64,000 bases of DNA. Origin: JBBEAM01 sp942491105. Lineage in GTDB: Bacteria > Pseudomonadota > Alphaproteobacteria > Kiloniellales > DSM-21159. Positions 7,995 through 19,543 of this stretch are shown here, piece by piece. Within the stretch, counting starts at the first letter, position 1. Every line of letters begins with the position of its first letter. The notes beneath the pieces were generated by a model. It saw only the letters and a list, made by a program, of their open reading frames with translations. It was not told where the DNA came from and made no database searches. The translations under genes were made by a program, and so were the position numbers. Where the stretch lies: the NCBI GenBank assembly GCA_942491105.1, contig CALNZX010000006.1:124001-188000 (forward strand). Direction: 5' to 3'.

Positions 7995-9161
7995 CTAGCG
8001 CAGCCGCTCCAGGATCGAGACGTAGTTGGCGACGGCGGCGCCGCCCATGTTGAAAATGCCCGCCAGCTTGGGATCCGCCAGCTGCATCTGCCCGGCGCTG
8101 CCGGTGAGCTGCATCGCCGCCATGACATGCATGGAAACGCCGGTGGCGCCGATCGGGTGGCCCTTGGACTTGAGCCCGCCCGAGGGGTTGACCGGCAGCT
8201 TGCCGTCCTTCGCGGTCCAGCCTTCCAGCGCCGCCGTGGCGCCCTGGCCGCGTGGGGTCAGGCCCATGGCCTCGTACTCCAGCAGCTCGGCGATGGTGAA
8301 ACAGTCGTGGGTCTCGACGAAGGACAGGTCCTCCAGGCTGGTGCCGGCCTCGGCATGGGCCTGCTTCCAGGCTTCCGCGCAGCCCTCGAACTCGATGATG
8401 TCGCGCTTCGACAACGGCAGGTAGTCGTTGACCTGGGTGGCGGAGCGGAAGACCACCGCCTTGTCCAGGCTCAAGGCCGTCTCGACGTCGGTCAGCACCA
8501 GGGCCGCGGCGCCGTCGGACACCAGCGAGCAGTCGGTGCGCTTGAGCGGCCCGGCGACATAGGGATTCTTCTCGGATTCGGTGCGGCAGAAATCGTAGCC
8601 GAGATCCTTCTGCATCTGGGCCAGCGGGTTGACCGCGCCGTTCTTGTGGTTCTTCGCGGCGATCCGGGCCAGGGCGTCGCTCTGGTCGCCGTAGCGCTGA
8701 AAATAGTTGCTGGCGATCACGCCGAAGACGCCGGCGAAGCCGCCCTCGATATCGCTCTCCTCCTTCAGGTAGGAGGCGGTCAGCAGGGTATCGCCGATCT
8801 CCTTGCCGGAGATGCCGGTCATCTTCTCGACGCCGACCACCAGCACCTTGCGGGCGCGCTTGGCCTCGATCGTGCGGATGCCCAGGTGCACCGCCGCCGA
8901 GCCTGTGGCGCAGGCGTTCTCGACATGGGTCGCCGGCTTGAAGCGGAAGCCGTCGCTGGCCTGCAGCACCAGGGAGGCCGGGAAGGCCTGCTTGGAGAAG
9001 CCGCCGCCGAAGGTGCCGAGATAGATCTCGTCGATGTCCTCGGGCTCCAGCCCGGCGTCGGCCACCGCCTGGGTCGCCACCTGGGCGATCAGCGATTCGA
9101 CGTCCTCGTTCTCGTGCTTGCCGAAGGGGGTGTGGCTCCAGCCGACGATGCAGGCGGTCAT
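7995..9161 (-). CDS. thiolase-family acetyl-CoA acetyltransferase (SCP2-like)
   Basis: 388 residues of the thiolase superfamily. The nucleophilic Cys is in VENACATGSAAVHLG near residue 85; a His in FVETHDCFTIAE near 285 and the C-terminal GGLKSKGHPIGATG near 335 supply the other catalytic elements. The ETHDCF spacing is typical of the SCP2-thiolase branch (lipid-transfer-linked or uncharacterised thiolases) rather than classical AtoB. Expected to catalyse thiolytic cleavage or condensation of acyl-CoA. The gene heads a two-gene run with the AcuI-like reductase and is divergent from the GNAT gene. Confidence 0.92.
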   Translation of the reverse strand: MTACIVGWSHTPFGKHENEDVESLIAQVATQAVADAGLEPEDIDEIYLGTFGGGFSKQAFPASLVLQASDGFRFKPATHVENACATGSAAVHLGIRTIEAKRARKVLVVGVEKMTGISGKEIGDTLLTASYLKEESDIEGGFAGVFGVIASNYFQRYGDQSDALARIAAKNHKNGAVNPLAQMQKDLGYDFCRTESEKNPYVAGPLKRTDCSLVSDGAAALVLTDVETALSLDKAVVFRSATQVNDYLPLSKRDIIEFEGCAEAWKQAHAEAGTSLEDLSFVETHDCFTIAELLEYEAMGLTPRGQGATAALEGWTAKDGKLPVNPSGGLKSKGHPIGATGVSMHVMAAMQLTGSAGQMQLADPKLAGIFNMGGAAVANYVSILERLR

Positions 9162-9305
9162 GGTGTGCTCCTTTGGTGCGCGTTCGCCCTACCATATGGC
9201 AAGGATCGGCCCCTGTGACTAGACTTCAGCGCTGCCGCGCCGGAAGAGCAGTGATGCGGACGCGGTCATAATAGCCTTGCCAGAGGCTCCCTGGAGGTCG
9301 CCAGA

Positions 9306-9758
9306 ATGTCCATAATCCGCCCGGCCCGCCGCGACGACTGCGGCCCGCTCAGCGAGCTGGCGCTGCGCTCCAAGGCGGTCTGGGGCTACGACGCGGCCTT
9401 CCTGGAGGCTTGCCGGGACGAACTGACCATCACCCCGGAGATGCTCGACAGCGATATCCTCAAGGTGCTCGAGGCCGAAGGCGAAATCGCCGGCTTCTAC
9501 CGCCTGCGCCTGGAAGACGGCGTGGTCGAGGTCTACGACTTCTTCATTGCGCCCGAGCACCTGCGCCAAGGTTACGGCAGGCGGCTCTGGCAAGAGCTGC
9601 TGGAGGACGCGCGCTCCTATGGCGTGGACACCCTGGGCGTCGACGCCGACCCTCAGGCCGAGGCCTTTTATGCCGCCATGGGCATGCAACGCGCCGGCGA
9701 AGCGCCCTCGGGCTCGATCCCCGGGCGCATGCTGCCCAGGCTGACCCTGGCGCTCTAG
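9306..9758 (+). CDS. GNAT-family N-acetyltransferase
   Basis: A 150-residue single-domain acetyltransferase. The acetyl-CoA binding motif appears as DFFIAPEHLRQGYGRRLWQEL (residues 78-98, the R/Q-x-x-G-x-G/A loop), followed by the typical VDADPQAEAFYAAMGM strand-helix. A strong ribosome-binding sequence (GGAGGT) sits 9 bases before the ATG. The substrate cannot be predicted; family members acetylate small amines, amino acids or protein N-termini. It converges on the next gene with a 4-base overlap of stop regions. Confidence 0.9.
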   Translation: MSIIRPARRDDCGPLSELALRSKAVWGYDAAFLEACRDELTITPEMLDSDILKVLEAEGEIAGFYRLRLEDGVVEVYDFFIAPEHLRQGYGRRLWQELLEDARSYGVDTLGVDADPQAEAFYAAMGMQRAGEAPSGSIPGRMLPRLTLAL

Positions 9759-10105
9759 AACCGTTCCTCGCCGCGCTGGCGGTTGGTGTCGGGGAAATCT
9801 CGATAGAGCGCGAAGCGGGCGTTGCGGACCAGGGAATTGACCCCGTGGTGGAAGGCCTCGACCGGATCGGCGCGGCTGGAGACCACGCCGAAGGCCTTAT
9901 CGAGCTGCCCTAGGTCCTCGAACTCCATCATCAGGTGGAACTCGCCCAGGTCGTCGGGGCCGAGGCCGAGCTTGCGCCGGGTAATGCGGTAGGCGACCAA
10001 TAGCCCCTCGGCCTTCAAGTGCTCGAAGTAGGCCGCCGCCTTCTCGGCGAACTCGAGGTCGCTCACCCCGGGTTTGAGGTCGCACCAGCCGTGATAGATG
10101 TTCAT
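9755..10105 (-). CDS. conserved hypothetical protein, possibly DUF6614-like
   Basis: A 116-residue soluble protein starting MNIYHGWCDLKPGVSDLEFAEKA. It has a ferredoxin-like look with alternating strand and helix segments and a conserved-looking core (YRITRRKLGLG, GEFHLMMEFEDLGQLD), reminiscent of dimeric alpha/beta-barrel small proteins. I recognise no catalytic motif. Its ATG overlaps the stop of the dihydroorotase-like gene by 4 bases, so it is translationally coupled to that gene, suggesting a linked function. Confidence 0.75.
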   Translation of the reverse strand: MNIYHGWCDLKPGVSDLEFAEKAAAYFEHLKAEGLLVAYRITRRKLGLGPDDLGEFHLMMEFEDLGQLDKAFGVVSSRADPVEAFHHGVNSLVRNARFALYRDFPDTNRQRGEERF

Positions 10106-11448
10106 CCCGCCTCCGGCGTCAGGGTTTCCTGGAAGCGCACGGGCTTGCCGCTGGCCGGGCCCTGCAGCTCGTCGTCGCGCACCACGACGCGGCCGCGGAT
10201 GATCGTCGCCCTGGGCCAGCCGGTCACGGTCTTGCCCTCGAAGGGCGACCAGCCGCACTTGGAAGCCAGCCAGTCACCGGTAATCTCCCGCTCGGCCTTC
10301 AGGTCGACCACGGTGAAGTCGGCGTCGTAGCCCTGGGCGATGCGGCCCTTGCCGGCGATGTTGAAGATCCGCTGCGCGCCCGCGGAGGTCAGGTCCACCA
10401 CCCGCTCCAGGGTCAGCTGGCCCTTGGCGCAGTGATCGAGCAGCAGCGGCAGCAGGGTCTGGACCCCCGGCATGCCCGAGGGCGAGGAGGGATAGGGGCG
10501 TGCCTTCTCCTCCTTGGTGTGCGGCGCGTGATCGGAGCCGACCACGTCGAAGACCCCCTGGCGCACCCCCTCCCAGATAGCGTCGCGGTGCCGCCCCTCG
10601 CGGATCGGCGGGTTCATCTGAGCGTAGCTGCCAAGCTCCTCGTAGCACTCCGGCGCCGCCAGGGTGAGATGCTGCGGCGTCACCTCGCAGGTTGCGATGT
10701 CTTTGTTGCGCGCCAGCAGCGCCACTTCCTCGGCGGTGGTGACATGCAGCACGTGGACCCGCCGGCCCGCTTGCCGGGCCAGACGCAGCAGCCGCTCGGT
10801 GGCCAGCCGCGCCGTCTCCTCGTCGCGCCAGACCGGATGATCGGCCGGGCCGTTGCCGGCCTGGGCGAAGGATTTCCGCTCGTTGAGACGGTACTCGTCC
10901 TCGCAGTGCACGGCGCAGCGGCGCAGGCCGCTTTGCAGCACCCGCAGCAGTGTGGCGTCGTCCTGCACCAGCAGGCTGCCGGTCGAGGAGCCCATGAAGA
11001 TCTTGACCCCGCTGCAACCGGGCAGCCATTCCAGCTCGCCCAGGGCCTCGGCGTTCTCCGCCGCCGCGCCAAGGTAAAAGGCGTGGTCGGTCCAGGCGCG
11101 GTCCTTGGCCAGCGCCAGCTTGGTCTCCAGGGCCGCGGCATCGAGGGTGTTGGGATTGGTGTTGGGCATCTCGAAGACCGCGGTGACTCCGCCCAGCGCC
11201 GCCGCGCGGGTGCCGCTCTCCAGATCCTCCTTGTACTCCAGGCCCGGCTCGCGGAAATGCACCTGGGTATCGATCACGCCGGGCAGAACCGTCAGTCCCG
11301 TGGCGTCGAAGACCTCCCCGGCCTGTTCCTGGGCGAAGCTGCCGAGCCCGGCGATCTTGCCGTCTGTCACCGCGATATCGCAGCGAGCCCGCCCCGAGGG
11401 GGTCATCGCTTCGCCGTTCTTGAGGATCAGGTCATAGGTGTCCGCCAC
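10102..11448 (-). CDS. dihydroorotase-like cyclic amidohydrolase
   Basis: 448 residues of the amidohydrolase superfamily, class I dihydroorotase branch. Visible active-site elements are VHFREPG (near residue 63), the lysine normally carboxylated in SGVKIFMGSSTG (near 150), AVHCEDE and HVLHVTT (His ligands), and VVGSDHAPHTKEEKA (catalytic Asp). The usual first His of the HxH metal pair is replaced by Gln (DTQVHFREP), so the metal site may differ from PyrC; this DTQVH form also occurs in other alphaproteobacterial proteins annotated as dihydroorotase. No aspartate carbamoyltransferase gene is adjacent. The role may be pyrimidine synthesis or hydrolysis of another cyclic amide. Confidence 0.85.
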   Translation of the reverse strand: MADTYDLILKNGEAMTPSGRARCDIAVTDGKIAGLGSFAQEQAGEVFDATGLTVLPGVIDTQVHFREPGLEYKEDLESGTRAAALGGVTAVFEMPNTNPNTLDAAALETKLALAKDRAWTDHAFYLGAAAENAEALGELEWLPGCSGVKIFMGSSTGSLLVQDDATLLRVLQSGLRRCAVHCEDEYRLNERKSFAQAGNGPADHPVWRDEETARLATERLLRLARQAGRRVHVLHVTTAEEVALLARNKDIATCEVTPQHLTLAAPECYEELGSYAQMNPPIREGRHRDAIWEGVRQGVFDVVGSDHAPHTKEEKARPYPSSPSGMPGVQTLLPLLLDHCAKGQLTLERVVDLTSAGAQRIFNIAGKGRIAQGYDADFTVVDLKAEREITGDWLASKCGWSPFEGKTVTGWPRATIIRGRVVVRDDELQGPASGKPVRFQETLTPEAG

Positions 11449-11549
11449 GGGGTGCCTCCTTTGTCGAGCCGGAGGGCATTCTGCCCGAGCCGCCGCCGCA
11501 ACCCAAGGGGCCTTCCTGGGGGCTTGCCAGGCCCGGCCAGGAGGCTTAC

Positions 11550-12452
11550 TTGCAAGCCATGACAGATCGCATCGCCATACCGCTCGCCGACCGAGGTGTT
11601 CTGCGGCTCTCAGGCCCCGACGCCCGCGCCTTCCTGCAGGGCATCGTCAGCAACGACGTGGAGCAGGCGACGCCGCGCCATGCCATCTGGTCGGCCTTCC
11701 TGACGCCGCAGGGCAAATACCTGCATGATTTCTTCCTGGTCGAGCACAATGGCGCGCTGCTGCTCGAGGGCGAGCGCGACCGCCTCCCCGATCTCGCCAA
11801 GCGGCTGAAGCTCTACAAGCTGCGCTCCAAGGCCGAGATCGAGGATGTGAGCGAGGCATTCCATGTGGCGGCGCTGGTCGGCGAAGCTGCCTTGACGGCG
11901 CTGAGCCTGCCCGCAGAGCCCGGCGCGGCAGCGGCCTGCGGCGACGGCGTCGTCTACGCCGATCCGCGTCTGGCCGCCGCCGGCGCCCGCGCCATCCTGC
12001 CTGCGGAAAGCGCGGAACAGACGCTGCGCGACTCCGGTTTCGCCCTGGGGACACGCGCCGACTACGACCAGGTCCGCATCCCGCTGGGCCTGCCCGACGG
12101 CAGCCGCGACATGGAGATCGACAAGGCGATCCTGCTGGAGAACGGCTTCGACGAACTCAAGGGCGTCGACTGGCAGAAGGGCTGCTATCTGGGCCAGGAG
12201 CTGACCGCGCGCACCAAATACCGGGGGCTGGTCAAGAAGCGCCTGCTGCCCGTGAAGATCGAGGGCGCGCTGCCAGAGGGCGAGACCGCGATCACCCGTG
12301 ACGGCAAGGAAGTCGGGGAGCTGCGCTCCCATGTCGAGGGCTGGGGCCTCGCCCTGCTGCGCCTGAAAGAGCTCGAAGACCTGCCCGAAGGCGGCTTGAC
12401 CCTGGGCGACGCCAAGCTGACTCCCAAAAAGCCGGACTGGGCCGGCTTCTAG
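11550..12452 (+). CDS. ygfZ: YgfZ/GcvT-fold folate-binding protein (Fe-S cluster maintenance)
   Basis: About 300 residues with the GcvT-like fold. The diagnostic YgfZ signature KGCYLGQELTARTKYRG lies near residue 210 with its conserved Cys. YgfZ proteins use tetrahydrofolate to help repair or assemble certain iron-sulfur clusters. The frame can start at a TTG (11550), which has an AGGAGG five bases upstream, or at an ATG three codons later; the ribosome-binding spacing favours the TTG. It is divergent from the dihydroorotase-like gene and converges on ppdK. Confidence 0.92.
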   Translation: MQAMTDRIAIPLADRGVLRLSGPDARAFLQGIVSNDVEQATPRHAIWSAFLTPQGKYLHDFFLVEHNGALLLEGERDRLPDLAKRLKLYKLRSKAEIEDVSEAFHVAALVGEAALTALSLPAEPGAAAACGDGVVYADPRLAAAGARAILPAESAEQTLRDSGFALGTRADYDQVRIPLGLPDGSRDMEIDKAILLENGFDELKGVDWQKGCYLGQELTARTKYRGLVKKRLLPVKIEGALPEGETAITRDGKEVGELRSHVEGWGLALLRLKELEDLPEGGLTLGDAKLTPKKPDWAGF

Positions 12453-12455
12453 GGC

Positions 12456-15128
<2,673 letters not shown>

Positions 15129-15135
15129 GCTTTGC

Positions 15136-17250
15136 TTAACCCTCGATGCGGGAGAAATCCGCTACCTTGTTGAGTGTCTCGACCATGCCGGACAGCAGCT
15201 GCAGGCGGTTTTCCCGCAGCTCAGCCTTCTCGGCGTTGACCGTCACCTTCTCGAAAAACGCGTCGACCGGCGCCCGCAGCCCGGCCATGGCCGCCATGGC
15301 GGCGGCAAAATCCTCGGCTTCCAAAGCCGCTTCTGCGGCCCCCGTCGCCTGTTCGAGCGCCGCGTAGAGCGCCGATTCCTCGTCCTGCGCGAGCAACGCC
15401 GGGTCGACGGCGTCGTCGTAGGCGATGCCGTCCTTCTTCTCCTCGATGCGCAGGATGTTGGCGGCCCGGCCATGGGCCGTCCGCAGATTGGCGCCGTCCT
15501 CGCTGGCGAGGAAGCTGTGCAGTGCGTCGACCCGGCGATGCAGGCGGACCAGATCGTCCTCTCCGCCCAGGGCGAAGACCGCGGCGATCAGGTCGTGGCG
15601 CACGCCCCGGTCGCGCAGCGCCACCTTGAGCCTGTCGGCGAAGAAGTCGAGCAGCTCAGGCGCCGCCTCTTCGCCGGCGCGTCCCAATTCACCGCCGTAG
15701 CATCGCGCCGCTGCCGTGAAGGCATCGAGCAGCGGCAGCCGCAGCCCGTTCTCGTCGATCAGACGGATCACGCCCAGCGCGGCGCGGCGCAGCGCGTAGG
15801 GGTCCTTGGAGCCGGTCGGCTTCTCATCGATCGCCCAGAAGCCGACCAGGGTGTCGATCTTGTCGGCCAGGGCCACGGCGACGGAGACCGGGGCCGAAGG
15901 GCAGCGGTCCTTGGGGCCGAGCGGCGCGTAGTGCTCGGCGATGGCTGCGGCAACCTCGGCGTGCTCGCCGTCCTTGAGCGCGTAGTAACGGCCCATCACG
16001 CCCTGCAATTCGGGGAATTCGCCGACCATGCCGGTGGTCAGATCGGCCTTGCAAAGCCTGGCCGCCGAGCGCACCCGGTCGACCTCCGCCCCCTCGATAT
16101 GCCTGGCGATCTCGACCGCCAGCGCCGTCACCCGGTCGACCTTGTCTTCCAGGCTGCCGAGCTTCTCGTGGAACACCATGTCCTTCAGCGCCCCGACCCG
16201 GCTCTGCAGGCTCGCCTTGCGGTCCTGGTCCCAGAAGAACTGGGCGTCGGCGAGGCGGGCGCGCAGCACCCGTTCGTTGCCGGCGATGATGTTGGCGCGG
16301 CGCTGGGTCTCCCCCAGGGACTCGATGTCGGTGACGAAGGCGAAGTGCGGCGCCAGTTTGCCCTCGGGCGTCTCCAGCGCGAAGTACTTCTGATGGCTGC
16401 GCATGGAGGTGGTCAGCACCTCCGGCGGCAGCTCCATGAACGCGGGGTCGATGGCGCCGATCACGACCTGCGGCCACTCGGCGAGACCCGTCACTTCGTC
16501 GAGCAGGCCTTCGTCGGGCTTCAAGCTCAGACCGCGCGTCTCGGCCGCCTCCTTGGCCAGGGTCTCGATCACCTCGCGGCGCACGCCGGGCAGCAGGATC
16601 ACGTGCCCCTCGCCGAGGCCTGTGTTGTAACTCTCGTAGTCGGTGACCGTGAAAGCTTCCTGGCCCATGAAGGGATGGCCGCTTGCCCGGTCGGTCGCCT
16701 CCAGGCCGTGCACCACCGCGCCCTTGCTGCCGCCCTCGCGCAGCGCGAAATCCAGGGTTTTGCCGTCGAAGACCGCGAGGATCGACTTCAGCGGCCGCAC
16801 CCAACGAAACGAGCTACCCTCGCCCCAGCGCATCGACTTCGGCCAGGGCAGGCTCCAAATCGCTTCCTGCAGCAGTTCCGGCAGCACCTCGGCGGTGGCC
16901 CGGCCGGCGATCTCGCGCACCGCGAAGTAGAACTGGCCCTTGTCCGTCTCGCGGACTTCCGCCTCGGCGATGTCATTCAAGCCGTTGGCTTTCATGAAGC
17001 CCTGCAAAGCCTGCTCCGGCGCGCCGACTTTCGGCCCCTTCTTCTCCTCGCGGGTGTCGGGCTGGCGCTCGGGCAGGTTGAAGGCCATCAGCGCCAGGCG
17101 GCGGCAGGTCGGGAAGCAGACCACGCTGTCGTAGGTCAGCCCGGCCTTGTCCAGGCCGCGCTCCATCAGCCGCTGCAGGTCGGCGGCGGCACCGGCCTGC
17201 ATGCGCGCGGGGATTTCCTCGCTGCGCAGTTCGAGGACCAGCTCAGCCAT
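15136..17250 (-). CDS. glyS: glycine--tRNA ligase beta subunit
   Basis: The beta subunit of the heterotetrameric (alpha2beta2) bacterial glycyl-tRNA synthetase, which binds and positions tRNA-Gly. The start MAELVLELRSEEIPARMQ gives 704 residues; 22 codons of upstream open frame overlap glyQ more deeply and were rejected. The conserved N-terminal LRSEEIPAR, an HD-like region (WDQDRK...LGSLEDKVDRVTALA) and a C-terminal anticodon-binding DALR-type helical segment are seen. The ATG overlaps the glyQ stop by 8 bases. Confidence 0.96.
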   Translation of the reverse strand: MAELVLELRSEEIPARMQAGAAADLQRLMERGLDKAGLTYDSVVCFPTCRRLALMAFNLPERQPDTREEKKGPKVGAPEQALQGFMKANGLNDIAEAEVRETDKGQFYFAVREIAGRATAEVLPELLQEAIWSLPWPKSMRWGEGSSFRWVRPLKSILAVFDGKTLDFALREGGSKGAVVHGLEATDRASGHPFMGQEAFTVTDYESYNTGLGEGHVILLPGVRREVIETLAKEAAETRGLSLKPDEGLLDEVTGLAEWPQVVIGAIDPAFMELPPEVLTTSMRSHQKYFALETPEGKLAPHFAFVTDIESLGETQRRANIIAGNERVLRARLADAQFFWDQDRKASLQSRVGALKDMVFHEKLGSLEDKVDRVTALAVEIARHIEGAEVDRVRSAARLCKADLTTGMVGEFPELQGVMGRYYALKDGEHAEVAAAIAEHYAPLGPKDRCPSAPVSVAVALADKIDTLVGFWAIDEKPTGSKDPYALRRAALGVIRLIDENGLRLPLLDAFTAAARCYGGELGRAGEEAAPELLDFFADRLKVALRDRGVRHDLIAAVFALGGEDDLVRLHRRVDALHSFLASEDGANLRTAHGRAANILRIEEKKDGIAYDDAVDPALLAQDEESALYAALEQATGAAEAALEAEDFAAAMAAMAGLRAPVDAFFEKVTVNAEKAELRENRLQLLSGMVETLNKVADFSRIEG

Positions 17251-18139
17251 CGGCCGCAACTCCCTGCCCCACCCAGGCTTCGCAGGAGCCCTTGGCCAGC
17301 GCCCGCACCCGGCCAATATAGGCCTGACGCTCGGTCACCGAGATCACCCCGCGCGCATCGAGCAGATTGAAGATATGGCTCGCCTTCATGCACTGATCGT
17401 AGGCAGGCAGCGCCTTGCCGGCGGCGAGCAGGCCATGGCACTCGGCCTCGGCATCCTTGAAGTGCTGAAACAGCGCCTCGGTGTTCGCCAGTTCGAAGTT
17501 GTAGGCGGAGAACTCCTGCTCGGCGCGCAGGAAGATGTCGCCGTAGGACTTGCCGCCCTGCTCGGCCGGCACGCCGTCCCAATCCAGCTCGTAGACGTTC
17601 TCGACGCCCTGGACGTACATCGCCAGACGCTCCAGCCCGTAGGTCAGCTCGACCGGCACCGGGTCGCAGTCCATGCCGCCAACCTGCTGGAAATAGGTGA
17701 ACTGGCTGACTTCCATGCCGTCGCACCAGACCTCCCAGCCGAGACCCCAGGCGCCCAGGGTCGGGCTTTCCCAGTCGTCCTCGACGAAGCGGATGTCGTG
17801 CTCCAGGGGGTCGATGCCGATGGCGCGCAGGGAGCCGAGGTAAAGCTCCTGGCTGTCCGCCGGGCTCGGCTTCATCACCACCTGGTACTGATAGTAATGC
17901 TGCAGGCGGTTGGGGTTTTCGCCGTAGCGCCCGTCGGTCGGGCGGCGCGAGGGCTGCACGTAGGCGCAGTTCCAGACCCGGTCCGGGCCCAGGGAGCGCA
18001 GCGTGGTCGCCGGATGGAAGGTGCCCGCCCCGACCTCCAGGTCATAGGGCTGCAGAATCACGCAGCCCTGCTCCGCCCAGTAGTTCTGGAGGTTCAGGAT
18101 GATGCGCTGAAAGCAGGTATTTTTATCGGCGGATTTCAC
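17243..18139 (-). CDS. glyQ: glycine--tRNA ligase alpha subunit
   Basis: 298 residues, the catalytic class II subunit. It opens with CFQRIILNLQNYWAEQGCVI and contains the signature LEVGAGTFHPATTLRSLGP, VQPSRRPTDGRYGENPNRLQ (motif 2 region) and the strongly conserved YFQQVGGMDCDPVPVELTYGLERLAMY. It is the first gene of the glyQ-glyS-ppdK operon; its promoter should lie in the 336-base gap upstream. Confidence 0.97.
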   Translation of the reverse strand: MKSADKNTCFQRIILNLQNYWAEQGCVILQPYDLEVGAGTFHPATTLRSLGPDRVWNCAYVQPSRRPTDGRYGENPNRLQHYYQYQVVMKPSPADSQELYLGSLRAIGIDPLEHDIRFVEDDWESPTLGAWGLGWEVWCDGMEVSQFTYFQQVGGMDCDPVPVELTYGLERLAMYVQGVENVYELDWDGVPAEQGGKSYGDIFLRAEQEFSAYNFELANTEALFQHFKDAEAECHGLLAAGKALPAYDQCMKASHIFNLLDARGVISVTERQAYIGRVRALAKGSCEAWVGQGVAADG

Positions 18140-18475
18140 GGGACGGGGCCCTGACGTGCTGCAGGTGCGAAAGGCGCGCGCACGTTAGCCCCGAGGGCCA
18201 GGGGAATCAAGCCAGGAGGGCCGAAACTGCGGGTCTGCTACTTTGGAGTGGCTTGGCCTGCCAACGGAAAGCCTTTTTACTCCCGCCACTTTCCCGTTGC
18301 GTTCTCGATCAGCGCCACCTCCCGCACCGTCGAGGACAGGGGAGTCTGGCATCGGCCTGCCGCAAGAAAGTCTCTGCCACGGCATCGAGTCGCGCCGATC
18401 GAGGAGGAGGAAGACGAGAACGAAGGCTCCACGGAGCCGCTTGCCGGAGCCTCGACCCGCCCCTAACCTCCGGCG
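18140..18475. other. intergenic region between glyQ and the TauE/SafE gene
   Basis: A 336-base gap between divergent genes. It must hold the promoters of glyQ and of the TauE-type gene. Several short open frames cross it but none has a ribosome-binding site with recognisable protein sequence. I see no tRNA, clear hairpin or T-box-like element ahead of glyQ. Confidence 0.6.
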
Positions 18476-19216
18476 ATGCCTGACCCGCTGACCCTCGCCA
18501 TCGTCGCCGCGACCTTCCTGCTGGCCGGGACGGTGAAAGGCGTGATCGGGCTGGGCTTGCCCACCGTCAGCCTGGCCGTGCTGACCCTCGCCTTCGACCT
18601 GCCCAGCGCCATGGCCCTGATGCTGGTCCCCTCCTTCGTCACCAACCTGTGGCAGGCGCTGGCGGGCGGTCACGCCGGGTTTCTGCTGCGCCGGCTCTGG
18701 AGCTTCCTGCTGCCGGCCGGGGTCTTCGTCTGGATCGGGGCCCTGGCCTTGCGGCATGTCGAGTTCGACCTGCTCTCCGGCCTGCTTGGCCTGCTGCTGA
18801 TCGTCTACGCAGGCCTCGGCCTGGCCGGCTTCGCGCCGCGCATCCGCCGGGCGCGGCAAGCCTATGCCGGACCGCTGCTGGGCGCGGTCAACGGCGTCTT
18901 CACGGGGATGACCGGATCCTTCGCCGTGCCCGGCGTGCTCTATCTGCAGGCCATCGGCCTGCCGCGCGACCAGCTGATCCAGGCCATGGGGATGCTGTTC
19001 ACGATCTCCACCCTGGCGCTGGCGGTGGCGCTGCGCGACGGCGGCCTGCTGACCGCCCAGTTGGGCACGATGTCCGCGGCCGCCCTGGTCCCGGCGCTGC
19101 TCGGCATGGTGATCGGTCAGCGGATACGCCGCAGGCTGCCCGAAGCGGCGTTCCGCCGGGCTTTCTTCGTGGCTTTGCTGATCCTGGGCGGCGTTCTCGC
19201 CGGAGGCGCGCTGTAA
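18476..19216 (+). CDS. TauE/SafE-family membrane exporter
   Basis: 246 residues with about seven to eight membrane spans and the paired N/C repeats of the family: TVKGVIGLGLPTVSLAVLTL (residues 20-39) in the first half and GAVNGVFTGMTGSFAVPGVLY in the second. Members export sulfite, sulfoacetate or other organosulfonates, or take part in anion transport; substrate cannot be assigned. No sulfur-metabolism gene is adjacent. It converges on the small membrane protein gene four bases downstream. Confidence 0.88.
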   Translation: MPDPLTLAIVAATFLLAGTVKGVIGLGLPTVSLAVLTLAFDLPSAMALMLVPSFVTNLWQALAGGHAGFLLRRLWSFLLPAGVFVWIGALALRHVEFDLLSGLLGLLLIVYAGLGLAGFAPRIRRARQAYAGPLLGAVNGVFTGMTGSFAVPGVLYLQAIGLPRDQLIQAMGMLFTISTLALAVALRDGGLLTAQLGTMSAAALVPALLGMVIGQRIRRRLPEAAFRRAFFVALLILGGVLAGGAL

Positions 19217-19220
19217 GGCC

Positions 19221-19466
19221 TTACAGGCTGTCCTTGGGGACGTAGGCGCCGGTCTTGGGGTCCTTGACCATGTCCTGGATCTTGTCGTCGGCGGCGGCCT
19301 GCTTGCCCTTGCCACGGCCTTTGCCGCCGCTGGCGCCTTCGCGGGCCGCCTGCTTGAGTTTTTCCTTACGCTCCGCCTCGATCTTGCCGACCCATTTGAA
19401 GCCGAACCAGATTGCGAGGACGATCGCCACAAGGATCGTCAGTTTGCCGAGGGAAAATCCGAACAT
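19221..19466 (-). CDS. small membrane-anchored protein of unknown function
   Basis: 81 residues: one N-terminal membrane helix (KLTILVAIVLAIWFGFKWVG, residues 8-27), a charged Lys/Gly-rich linker and a short conserved tail, IQDMVKDPKTGAYVPKDSL. The tail resembles the DMV.CP.CG.YVP ending of small alphaproteobacterial membrane proteins, but the usual Cys positions are Asp and Thr here, so no zinc knuckle can form. Function unknown. Confidence 0.75.
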   Translation of the reverse strand: MFGFSLGKLTILVAIVLAIWFGFKWVGKIEAERKEKLKQAAREGASGGKGRGKGKQAAADDKIQDMVKDPKTGAYVPKDSL

Positions 19467-19543
19467 GGGCGGTATTTAGAGAGCCTGGACCCATCGGGTC
19501 AAGCGGCTATAGTCGCGCGGCGCTGGTAAGAGGGAGACCTGCG

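Noticed and set aside
7960..8128. N-terminal extension of the AcuI-like protein into the thiolase gene
   Set aside because: The extra 56 residues are the thiolase 3' end read in another frame and lack any homology to the reductase family.
18243..18491. Three overlapping short open frames upstream of the TauE/SafE gene
   Set aside because: No ribosome-binding sites, no recognisable protein features, and mutually overlapping frames; treated as non-coding.
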